Positions 13,489 through 23,710 of a DNA stretch of 64,000 bases are shown piece by piece (position 1 is the stretch's first letter; every line of letters begins with the position of its first letter). Location of the stretch: the NCBI GenBank assembly GCA_963922205.1, contig CAWUHX010000047.1, forward strand, positions 1,426,001 to 1,490,000. The letters run 5' to 3'. The notes under the pieces are model-generated. The model was not told the DNA's origin. It saw only the letters and a program-made list of their open reading frames with translations, and made no database searches. This stretch comes from Romanomermis culicivorax. Its lineage: Eukaryota; Nematoda; Enoplea; Mermithida; Mermithidae. The position numbers and the translations under genes are program-made.

Positions 13489-14300
13489 TATGACCTGTTG
13501 ACATACTTTAAAAAATAGTGAAACTGTTAGATTGTTGGATTTTATGCACTGACCATTAAAATCTAAGTTGTTTTTATAAAATTTTTGCGAGTAAAAATGT
13601 TAGATCATTACATTTTATGCTCAGACTCTACAATATAATGGTTTACTGTGAGTAAACACATTAGATCGTTTGATCTTATGCTTGTATCCTAAAAATCTAA
13701 TGATCTAATGGGTTTATTCAAAGTAAACTATTTAATTTTGTGCCCTGACCATTGAAATCTATAGTCTGTTTTTCTTGAAATGCTTCTAAATAATGAAAGT
13801 GGGAAGCAAGTAGTGTTTCAGATTTCCAGGATTTGCTGATAAACAATATAACATATGGGACTGAAAATTTGTGAGCATAATGACCTAACCATTAAAAATT
13901 TTTTGAGCGAAAAATTTTACAGTAAGGGCTCTATGTAAACAATTTTGATGACAGTGCTGATTTGTGTCAGTCTTCTATTTGAAGTATTTTATAAAAAACA
14001 GATTATAAGTTGTTTTTACAAAATTTTTGCCAGTAAAACCATTACATTTCTAGATTTTATGCTTGGACTCTTGCAATCTAACAGTTCTACTAGTTTTTCC
14101 AGTGTGTAGACCCTTTAGATAGTTAGATCTGATGCTTGGACCCTTAGAATCTAATCTGTTTTTACAAAAATTTTGTGAGTAGAATCGTTAGATTGTTAGA
14201 TCCTACACTTGAACTTTCAGTATCTAATGGTTTTACTTGTTTTTCCAACAAGTAAAACTGTTAGATCATTGGATCCTACTCTTAGAATCTGAATCTTTTG
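13489..14300. repeat. Degenerate GTTAGATC(G/A)TT repeat field
   Basis: Words of the type AAAACTGTTAGATCGTTAGATCCTATGC and the complementary-sense AATCTAATGGTTTTACT recur about every 60-100 bases, often as imperfect inverted pairs. This looks like an old satellite related to the fold-back element just upstream. A MITE (13,760-14,007) is inserted in it. Confidence 0.55.
13760..14007 (+). mobile_element. MITE copy 1 (TATAGTCTG family)
   Basis: Starts TATAGTCTGTTTTTCTTG and ends in the near-complement CAGATTATA. The interior matches the copies at 16,911, 19,217 and 19,621. Terminal inverted repeats are about 27 bases. Size and TA-flanked ends suggest a Tc1/mariner-mobilised MITE; that superfamily is inferred. 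Confidence 0.75.
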
Positions 14301-14786
14301 ATTTTACTGATTTTTATGAAATTACAGCCTTAGGCCTGGTTTTAAAGAGCAAAGCAGGACAAACTGACTATCCAATAAAAGCAAAAACTATTGAAATGAA
14401 TTATTGTGGACTAGATGGTCAACAGCTGATGCAACAGTATCAAATTAACAGACATGTCAGACAGCATCATATTACCAGATAGTATTATATTACAAATTTA
14501 AAAAAATTGTAGGGAGCTTAGTGACTTCCTCTACCAGGCGAGACAATCTCTCCAAGATTGAACTCCTCAGCCCCTAATATAAGAGGGGAAACACCTGCAG
14601 GCATACAAAAAAGCTAATTAGAGGCCCAATTCTGTTTGAATAATCATACAGGTCATGATGGTCATAATAGTCAGAAATTGGTCTGCTGTGTGTGTAAAAT
14701 CTCAGAAAAGTCTATATACAATGAAATATTGTTTGTATGAGATCACACTGTGTTAGAACAACTACTACATTATGAAACACAAAAAT
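14301..14786. other. Non-coding stretch
   Basis: An open segment of 81 codons (14,237-14,482) spans the edge of the repeat field and has no recognisable motif. Nothing else is supported. Confidence 0.4.
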
Positions 14787-15418
14787 CACCAGTGACCACT
14801 TTGTATGCTACATGTTGAACTCTTTGTTAAAAAAGGAACCAATATGTGTTACACAAATTTTTGTACTGCTTTCTAAGTACCAACATGGAACAGCTGTTAG
14901 GTTAGGTTTGATGCACAAAATTGTCTAGAGGGACCAAGGCCCTATAGCTTTTTACAAATAAAAAAGTTTTCATACATGTTCATAGTGTATTAGATGACTA
15001 CTTCTTTTTCCACATTATAAAATTGGCCAGTGTGCTCTACAGTGTTTCAGCAAAAGTTGAAATAAATGTGAAACAGAAGGGTAGAAAGTCTATGAGCACA
15101 TTATATCACAAATTGACCAAAATGACCACTTTGTATTTCACATGCTGAATTTATTGTAAAAAATATGCTTCATACAAAGTTTTATACTACTTTTTATGCA
15201 TCAACATCGAACAGCTGTTAGGTTTGAAATCAAGAAATTATCTAGAGGACTGATGTGCTATAGTGTGTCAAAAACAAAAAGGCTCTTATATACAGTCATA
15301 CTGTACTAGGGCAACTAGTTTTTTTTGACATTACAAAATTGATCAGCATGCTATATAGCATTGCAGCAAAAGACAAAATAAATGTGAAACAAAAGAGTAG
15401 AAAGTCTATGAGCATGTT
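14787..15418. repeat. Tandem duplication, two units of about 325 bp
   Basis: The segment from 14,787 to about 15,110 recurs from about 15,115 to 15,418. Shared landmarks in order are TGACCACTTTGTAT, GAACAGCTGTTAGGTT, and GTAGAAAGTCTATGAGCA. The copies have diverged by many substitutions and small indels, so the duplication is old. No coding potential. Confidence 0.75.
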
Positions 15419-16910
15419 AAAGGTTATTATATGTGTGAAACATGTAAGAAGTTTTGCTTGAAAAAGTTATGTATGAATATAGCAAATCAGTGACAATTTC
15501 CTGGAATGGACTTATAGTTTTATGTAATCTGTAATTCTAAAAATGCTCAAACTAAAAGTTTGCTCATTTGCTACTAAACTTTTGAGAAGAATGATTATGC
15601 AACTTATGAATTTTAGTGTATATTTACATGTGATTCTGAGTAAATATTGCATTAACAATATGCAGTAATTATTAGTAGCTTCAATTGTAGAACAAAGAAA
15701 TTGTGAGGTGACATGCATTAAATATTCTATCAAATGAAATACAAAAGCCATATCACAAGTTAGTTTCCTTTTAATAAGTGGCATTAAATACACTCTTCTA
15801 TAAATGCAGCTAAAATTATTCACAGTCATAAAATAATCTCAATGTACTTCACCCAATTTATAATGCAAATTGTCACTGAAATCTGTGCATATTTCGCATG
15901 CTTTTTCAATTTCTGCCATCCAATTGTGCTTGAAACAACAGAATGATGTTGTCTTCTTCTGACCCATAAGTAGACCTATTTGTCTTCACAAATTGTTACA
16001 TGCCACAGCTATTTGTTTATAAGAAGCCCTCATTTCAGGGGAAAAGTGATTCGATAAATATCACTAATACACATTTTTTGTTCAGGCCTTAAATGCTGAC
16101 CTGTAAACAATTTTAGAGTACTATAAAGGTTTTGAAATTATAAAATATTTGTACCTCTTATATTGTTTTGTAGTAACTGTAATAGTTGTTCAACCAATGC
16201 TGACATTTTTGTTCACCAGGCAATTCACTATGAGCAACTAATCGGCAGAAAAATGGTATCATAAACTGAAAAACATAAACACAAACTTAATTTTAAGGTA
16301 TTACTGTAGTTTTATCGGAGAATGTATTGCAAGTAAAATGAATACTCAAAATAAAATTATTCACATTCAAAAATTTGTTTTTCATCTGCATTTTATATAC
16401 AGAGGCACACACACAACTTTTGCACTACAATCAAACTAATAAAATGATCAATATTGATAAACAAATGTATCAATTCTTTGAATCATATCTTCATCATTTT
16501 TGTTTTTGTAATGATAATCATTATTATTATCACTAAATTGTGATACAGTCTTCTCAATAATTGTATGCCCTTAAGTAGTAAAAAATATGTTACAGTAAAT
16601 AAAAATAAATTTTTCCATTGCTCTTTAAATCTCGCCACCATGCACTTCAAGATATAACTACAACAATTTTTAATACATTATAATTTTTCATATAAATGAA
16701 TAATTGTATGAGAAATATCACTGTTAAGAATCCATTGATGCCTGGGACATTGATGCTCATGATTTTTGTAACCCTTTACACAATAGCAGTCAAACTCGTT
16801 TATAAATGATTTGTAAAGGGACTTCACTGCATAACTACATAACTTTTCAGCACTAATGATGTTACAATCAATAAACTGAATTCCACAAATCCAGGAATTT
16901 TCATGTTAAC
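15419..16910. other. AT-rich non-coding stretch
   Basis: A 105-codon minus-strand open segment (15,512-15,829) is rich in Ile, Leu, Tyr and Cys and looks like a by-product of AT-rich DNA. No gene, RNA or repeat is supported. Confidence 0.4.
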
Positions 16911-17159
16911 TATAGTCTGTTTTTCTTGAAATGTTCTTAAATAATGAAAGTGGAAGGCAAGTAGTATTTCAGATTTTCACGATTTTCTGATTAATGGTAT
17001 ATCATATAGGTCTGGAAATTTGTGACCATACTGACCTAACCTTTCACAATTTTTCGGGTGATAAGTACTATGGTAAGAGCTCTATGTAAACAATTTTGAT
17101 AACAGTACTGATTTGTGTCACTTTTCTATTTGGAAGCATTTTATAAAAAACAGACTATA
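16911..17159 (+). mobile_element. MITE copy 2 (TATAGTCTG family)
   Basis: The best-preserved copy: begins TATAGTCTGTTTTTCTTGAA and ends AAAAACAGACTATA, giving an almost perfect terminal inverted repeat. The flanks read TA on both sides, consistent with a TA target duplication. Confidence 0.8.
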
Positions 17160-18060
17160 TATGCTGAATAAAAGTAGAATCGTCATAATTAGGATTGGAA
17201 TAATTGATAAATGAATGAGGAGCAAATAATGATAAATGAATGAGGACTTTTTTCTCAATAGGTAAAAAAGCTTCATGAAGTGGATGTTTTAAAGAATTAT
17301 GTAAAGCATCATATTCTTTACTAATATATATCCAAATTTTGTCTCTATAATTTACCATTTCCAAACTTCCTAAATGAAAAATGTGTTTTTCATTACTTCA
17401 TTATTTTTTTCATAATACTTTGTATGTTTACTTAAATGGAAATTTCTTTCTTCGTACAAATTGATCAGCTCCAAGCCTTAGCCATTACTTTTGAGTCTCA
17501 TTTTGTAGCCCAAACTAGCACTGTATTGTACATTGTTGATATTTTATCTGTGAATTCTCCATGCATGATTGCTTAAAAGTACTGTATTGAGGTAGAATCA
17601 TCTGGAACATGGGTACAGCCTTAGTGTCCTCAGTTGTAGATGCAAAGACTACATTTATAAATTTCCTCTCAATAATAATCTAAAACTTTAGTGTTGCTCA
17701 ACTGAAATTGTTTGAGCATCAATGGTATCATTGATGGGATAATCATCGATGGTATTGTCAGTGGCATTGCCTTGCCATCTGCACCAGTTGCATTGCTGAC
17801 TGCGACGATAAGTCTTGTTGTTCCATAATATCCAGATTGTATAATTTCCAAGTCCAAAAACATTATAGTAGGGCAAAAATTAGAGTGCAATATTTTCCAA
17901 CCTTTCAGCTTTTGAAAAAAGAGAGACAATGAATTTGAAAGCTTTGCCAAAGTTTTGGGTCTATATGTAATTCAATACTCTATGTACCATTGGGACTTTA
18001 CTGTATCAAGTTACAGTTATGCAATATGAAAACAGCATGTAATTTGAAACTTACAGATTT
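17160..18060. other. Non-coding stretch
   Basis: Short minus-strand open segments at 17,155-17,364 and 17,669-17,950 have no recognisable motif. Nothing else is supported. Confidence 0.4.
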
Positions 18061-19216
18061 TATTATGATTTTTTTGTGATAGAGAAGCAGTGCATTTTCC
18101 AAAAGTGCATCCTATATATGAAGATATAAGTTTGGAAAAGGAGTTTGGAAACATCAGTTCAGATTCATCCAATCATGCTAATGTTGATCTAATCTTGGAA
18201 GATATCACTTCAGACAAAGAAGAAGAAAAAGAAAGTGTTGTACTACGATATGAAAATTCTGATGATGAAAGTGAAATTTATGCACTTGAACCAATGTGTC
18301 TCAACCCTAACATTGCTGAATCAAATCAAGAAGATTACGGCTATATTAATCCTGACGAATTTTTCGAAATGGGTCATCCTAAAACCATAAATATTTAATA
18401 GGCAAGGTCGCGAATATCTGTTACACTTCCAAGTTTGACCGTATGGGTGATTTGAACAGTCAATTGATGCCAATTTTTCAAGGGATTATTGATAGAGTAT
18501 CGGAAAATATTGATGATAACGCTCAAGTTGGCTTTTCATTCAATCATCCTGATTTAAAAGGTAGGCAAGTTTCAATTCCATTTCCACCAAAACAAACTCT
18601 GACTGCTCAAATAGTCATAAATACTGTAAATGCAATGAGCAAGTACAAATTGACAATAGACAATCATTAATTCAAATGATAATGGCAAAACATGGGCAAG
18701 GTTCTGGTCTCCGTTATTCATCAATACAGAATGCATAAAGGCTTTTTGGAAAACAAACATTGAATTATCAAAATCAAAAACACTGATAATATGTGTTCTG
18801 CTCAAGGTCTAGTCGTTCCTATGGTTCATATTCATAAAGATGATCCCAGTCTGAAATATAAATGGGAGAATATTTGAACATCCAAAAAAGTAATGTTTTT
18901 CAAAAGAGAGCTTATGCATAAAGCAGGCTTGAGCAATCATCAAGAATCTATTAGTTTTAATGAATAGCCTAAATTTCAAGCACTATTGTCTGATTATCAA
19001 ATTGAAATTTTTGGTAAAGAGCACTGGAAAGATGTATTAAATAAAGGTAGGTTAATGCTAGTGTTTTGTTTTTTACTAATTAGGTCATGATGCTAACTGT
19101 GTTCTGAATATCTATCATCACAATAATCATTTTTGGTAATTATTAGAATTATTAGAATTTAATCATAGCTATTATTGCCCCCATTGTAACCCAGCTTACA
19201 ATAACAAATCTGAACA

Positions 19217-19459
19217 TACAGTCTGTTTTTCTTGAAATGCTTCTAAATAATAAAAGTGGAAAGCAAGTAGTATTTCAGTTTTTCAAGCTGTGCTGATAAA
19301 CAATATATCATATTAAACTGGAAATGTGTGAGCATATTGACCTAACCTTAGGCATTTTTTGTGCAAAGAATCTTACAGTAAGAGTTTCATTTAAATGGTT
19401 TCGACAGCAGTACTAATTTGTGTCACTTTTCTATTTGGAAGCCTTTTATAAAAAAACAA
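19217..19459 (+). mobile_element. MITE copy 3 (TATAGTCTG family)
   Basis: Interior matches copies 1, 2 and 4. The ends are worn (left TACAGTCTG, right AAACAAGT). It is inserted directly after the Cys-rich YYCPHC segment of the polymerase-like pseudogene. Confidence 0.7.
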
Positions 19460-19620
19460 GTCCCCCTGTAATCAATTTGATCCGTGAAAATACAAAGACT
19501 GCAACCAATACTCCAAGAACAATGATTGTTTCAATCAACATAGAAAAGTTTACACCCCTAAAAATGAAGTTTTAAAGCAACAAAAACCCTCAGCTATATG
19601 CAATCAGATCAAACTTTGTC

Positions 19621-19855
19621 TATAGTCTGTTTTTCTTGAAATACTTCCAAATAATGAAAGTGGAAAGCAAGTAGTATTTCAGATTTTTGCGATTTTCTGA
19701 TAAACAATATATCATGCAGCACTGGAAATTTGTAAGGATACTAACCTAACTTTCAGCAATTTTTCGAGTGAAAAATTTTATGGTAAGAACTTTATGTAAA
19801 CGATCTTGACGACAGTACTGATTTTTGTCATTGCATTTTATAAAAAACAGATAAT
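19621..19855 (+). mobile_element. MITE copy 4 (TATAGTCTG family)
   Basis: Begins TATAGTCTGTTTTTCTTG and ends AAAAACAGATAATAG. A short stretch near the right end found in the other copies is missing. It splits the polymerase-like pseudogene a second time. Confidence 0.75.
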
Positions 19856-20200
19856 AGTTGGTAATATTTTGGATACTCGTTCCAATAGCAAGCCACATAA
19901 ATGTGGATACTTTACATGCCCCACATATAAGAAAGATGTTCTGATAAGAGATTATAACAAACTCATTATCTTTACTGTATTTTCTATATTTTACACATGT
20001 TTTTTACAGATCATCAATTTTATATGCAACCTAAAAGTGATAAAAACCATGATGATCGATGTGTTGGCAATGATGATAATTGTGACATCAACTGTACTGA
20101 AAATGATGTCAGATACCGTAAGAAAAAGTGGGATGGGGTTTCCCAAAGTCAATTGCTTCTTTTGGATTAAAAATTTTTATTTATTTGATGATATGCAATA

Positions 20201-21224
20201 AATGTTACCTAATAAAAGGAAAAGGCTCGGTCGATGAAACGATACGGGATGAGAAATGAAAATCGGAAAACGATGAATGATACTTTGGACGAAAATGGGC
20301 GATGGGATCCCCACTGAAATTACGGTGAAGCTATGTAAGATTCCGAACGTTGTTGCACAATGGCTGCTCCAAACTGCTCTGCGAAAACTATTGACTGAGT
20401 TTCAGCTGTTTACAAACAGCTGAACTGAGAATCAAGCACTGCACAACTGAGAACCAAGCTGAGCTGAGCTGAGAACTGAGAGACTACTGACCGACTTCAT
20501 TTAACAAATTCTGATCGAGTCGGACAACTGAGACTCCACCTTTCAGACTGATCCTGATTGGCAATTTTTCTGTGGTCACTGTTTGACCCTCCTACCTGCA
20601 TGCACGGCATGCTGGTTCGCTCAGATGCAGCTACTGTTCATTAGTACCACACACTTTGTGTGCACTGTAATGCGCAGTGGTTTTTTTATGTACTTTCCAG
20701 ACTTCCATTGTCTTCTGTTTTTCTGTTCCAGGTCCTGCTACAGTCGGACCATAACCAACATGCATCTTTTGTTGTTATATTTTTTATGTTGAATTTTTGG
20801 ATGATCGGCACCTGTCCTGCCCCGTTAGAGTCTCACAGAAAACGAATTATGAGTACACGAACAATGGAAGATAAGTACTTACAGAAATATTGAAAACAAT
20901 GAGTGCACTGAACAGAATTATTCAACAGCTCAAACAGAATTCATGATGTGTACATCTGAAAAAAGCAAACTGTCTGTAATTGAAGTACCTATGTGTCTAA
21001 AACCACATCAAAAGTAGGCAAGTGCAGTCACCAGATCGATACATTCTGTTGTCAATGCTGGAATACATTTGCAACCCATCACTTTTATGTTTTAACGGGA
21101 CAGTTGAAAATATATACATGATTGCTTTTCAGCTGGTATGATAGAACAGTGGTTAAATCATTGATATAATGTTTAGCCTGTTCTATTTTTGTTTTTTTTA
21201 ATAAAATGGTAATTCAAATGTTAA
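20201..21224. other. Non-coding stretch
   Basis: 20,398-20,420 contains the palindrome CAGCTGTTTACAAACAGCTG, and 20,420-20,500 is rich in CTGAGAACTGAG-like words. Two overlapping Cys-rich open segments (20,583-20,893) have no motif. No gene is supported. Confidence 0.4.
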
Positions 21225-21980
21225 AAAAAACCAAAAAATTTTTTCAATAATTCAGGTTGAAAAAAAGTATAAAAATGTGCTCTAGCGGCAGTTTAAATCT
21301 GTTAATCTGCCGTTAGACCACACATTCCTACTTAATTCGAACTTTTTTATATATCAGTGTTTTTGTATGAAACATAAAAACTATGGGTTGGAAGTGAATT
21401 AATGCATATAGTCAGAAACCTCATAAAACGAGTTCGAATAGAGACGGATTATCACAGGATTCCTATTATGTACCAATTATGTACCAAATTTTATTTACAT
21501 TTAAACAAACAATTATGTACAGTAAATGAAAAAAAAGAAAAGAACAAAAAAAAGAATAGTCAAAAAACAAAAAAAAGGTAATAAAATAACCAAAAAAAGG
21601 ACTAAAAAAACCATAAAATTCAAATGGAAAATATTTTTCCAATAATTCAAACATTTTAAAAAAGGGGAAAAAATAAAAAGGGTGCTCTAGCAGCAGTTTA
21701 ATTCTATTAATCTGCTGTTAGACCACTCATACAAAATTAATTCGAACTTTTTTATATATCAGTGTTTTTGTATGAAACATAAAAACTACGGGTTGGAAGA
21801 GAATTAATGCATATAGTCAGAAACCTCATAAAACGAGTTCGAATAGAGACGGATTATCTATTTTTCAATCAATCACAGGATTCCTATTATGTACCAATTA
21901 TGTACCAAATTTTATTTACATTTAAACAAACAACTATGTACAGTAAATGAAAAAAAAGAAAACAAAAAAAGAATAACCAA
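21225..21980 (-). repeat. Left outer terminal-type repeat, two units of 403-bp spacing
   Basis: Two near-identical units have their cores at 21,279 and 21,682. Each core is an imperfect palindrome, GTGCTCTAGCGGCAG facing CTGCCGTTAGACCAC. On the minus strand each unit also contains CCAACCC(A/G)TAG followed five bases later by ATGTTTCA, the same words, in inverted orientation, as the array at 36,560-39,200. The two sets therefore behave as outer inverted repeats around the MULE/helicase block. No coding sequence; the Phe/Tyr-rich minus-strand open segments here are poly-A artefacts. Confidence 0.65.
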
Positions 21981-22440
21981 AAAACAAAAAAAGGTAATAA
22001 AATAACCAAAAAAAGTAATAAAAAAACCATAAAAAATTAAAAACAAGTACTAAAAAAAATAAAAAAAAATAAAAAAAAAGAAAAACGATGAAAATAATAA
22101 AAAAAATAAAAAATGGAACAATGTATATGGAGATACTATACAAATACAATCACAAATACAATAACAATTTAACAATTATTTACAGTATGCATAAAATTTA
22201 TAAAGCAATAGAATTTTAACAATCAATAACAGACGAGACAAAATTTATAAAGTGATAAAATTCAAATGAACAATAACGATATAATTTGAACAATCAGTAA
22301 CAAACAAGATAAAATTTATAAAGCGATAAAACTTAAATGAACAATAACAAGCGAGATAGAATTTTAAAAAATTGCACGAGGTAAAACTGGTAAATAAAAC
22401 CCAACAAAAAGAGAAAAAATTAACAAAACAAAATTAAAAA
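21981..22440. repeat. A-rich DNA and degenerate 60-bp tandem repeat
   Basis: 21,950-22,120 is A-rich low-complexity DNA. From about 22,190 to 22,370 the words AAATTTATAAAGCGATAAAA and AACAATAACAA alternate roughly every 60 bases, about three times. No gene. Confidence 0.6.
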
Positions 22441-22443
22441 TAT

Positions 22444-22978
22444 TTAACAATCTAGAAAATACAGGGCATATTGTAAAAGATGCCCATTTCCACTACCTTC
22501 TGCTACTCGTACCATTCTTTCCTGCAAATCGTCGCAAAGGAAATATTCTTTTGATGAAGTCCCTGGTCGAAGGAGGATGCATGCGAAGTGGTTGGAGATA
22601 TAAACGATAACCGACAACAGATGATATATGAAAAATGTAGAGTTGAAAAAAACAAAACACAACACCAGTTTATTTTTACCGTCATCGATTAAACGTCAAC
22701 TCCGTCGGCAATGCAAAAACGTCATCGAATGGTGCGTTGCACAAATAAATTGGGGGCAACATGAGTAGCTGTTGCATCGTAAAGGTAGGCGCAAAAAAAG
22801 TTCGTATACCTGCACATTTTGTTGACCCGTTCTCATGTCTTTGTCCACAAATTTGCTTAATTTTGCGAAGATGTTTATTCGCCAAATTCTTGATCGTTTT
22901 ATCTTTTTTGGTACTATAACATAAATGGTAAAGTCCTTTACTCCCTAACATGAGGGGAACCTCAAACCTCAAACACAA
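22444..22978 (-). CDS. Unknown minus-strand exon(s), outermost left coding segment
   Basis: A 98-codon open segment (22,978-22,682) contains QQLLML encoded across one copy of the CAGCTACTC word (22,763). Overlapping open frames reach 22,444. It lies outside the inner inverted repeat, mirroring the last helicase exon (35,726-36,105), which lies outside the right inner repeat. It may be the final exon of the transposase transcript or a separate small gene. No domain is recognised and exon borders were not resolved. Confidence 0.3.
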
Positions 22979-22989
22979 CTTTTTACTTT

Positions 22990-23600
22990 AAAACAGAGTG
23001 ATCCGTATCGGCTCGCTACGGATCACCTAAATTTCAGACTCAAAAATGTCGAAAAAAGTTGGCCAACTTGTTCAACATACTCAACAGGGTCAGGGGAACA
23101 AGTTAAAATCAAAATTTTAAAATTTTAAAATTTTTCTAAATTTTTTAAAATTTTCAAAAAATTTTTAAATTTTTTTTAAATCGTCATAGAAATGTCCGCC
23201 GTACTCAGAAACGTAGGAAAACAAGTTTCCCGAACCCAGAACACAATTTTTCACTTCAAAAATTGAGTGATCCGTGGCCGAGTGATCCGGGTTTTAGGCA
23301 TGCAGGCCTAAAACCCGGATCATATTCTCACGGATCACCTAAATTTCAGACTCAAAAATGTCGAAAAAAGTTGGCCAACTTGTTCAACATACCCAACAGG
23401 GTCAGGGGAACACGTTAAAATCGAAATTTTAGAATTTTAAAATATTTTTTAATTTTTTGAAATTTTTAAAAAATTTTTAAATTTTTTTAAAATCATCATA
23501 GAAATGTCCGCCGTATTCAGAAACGTAGGAAAACAATTTTTCCACTTCGAATTGGGTCTGGGGAACACATTAAAATCAAAATTTGTAGAACTTTTAACAA
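22990..23600 (+). repeat. Left inner inverted repeat, two tandem units of about 300 bp
   Basis: Units start with a small palindrome ending CGGATCACC, then AAATTTCAGACTCAAAAATGTCG, GTTGGCCAACTTGTTCAACA, an AAATTTT-rich stretch and TGTCCGCCGTA. The second unit's palindrome contains GGGTTTTAGGCATGCAGGCC. The whole block is repeated in reverse orientation at 35,110-35,700. It could be the long terminal inverted repeat typical of MULEs, or a satellite placed symmetrically in introns. Confidence 0.75.
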
Positions 23601-23710
23601 GTATCTCAAAAACCTCAAGAGATTAATTAACAAAAGACTTACAGTGCATAGCCGGTTATTTCTTGGGTGTTAATCCGCATTGGGCATTTGGCTAGGGAAC
23701 ACTCGCTGCA

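Larger units (their letters stand above)
18061..20200 (+). pseudogene. Broken N-terminal region of a virus-type family-B DNA polymerase-like gene
   Basis: An acidic leader (18,090-18,398) is followed by a frame with GREYLLHF, a VGF...SIPFPPKQTLTAQ stretch (18,443-18,670), and near 18,780 a segment NTDNMCSAQGLVVP. Further on come YYCPHC (about 19,167), CGYFTCPTYKK (about 19,900) and HQFYMQPK (about 20,015). This order - PF/LTA block, DN-C-A-LVV block, then Cys/His pairs ending in HxCYMxP - is what I associate with large proteins of virus-derived or Maverick-like elements carrying organellar/viral type-B DNA polymerases, upstream of the polymerase domain itself. The match is from memory of the pattern. 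The gene is dead: many stops and two MITEs (19,217 and 19,621) inside it, and no polymerase motifs downstream. Confidence 0.45.

Noticed and set aside
20628..20636. CAGCTACTG outside the MULE block, plus AGTAGCTG near 9,950 and GTAGCTG at 40,200
   Set aside because: Isolated partial matches at about the chance rate for the seven-base core; not counted as part of the polar series.
21466..22149. Minus-strand open segments coding Phe/Tyr-rich proteins
   Set aside because: They are translations of poly-A/T-rich DNA and have no normal amino acid use.
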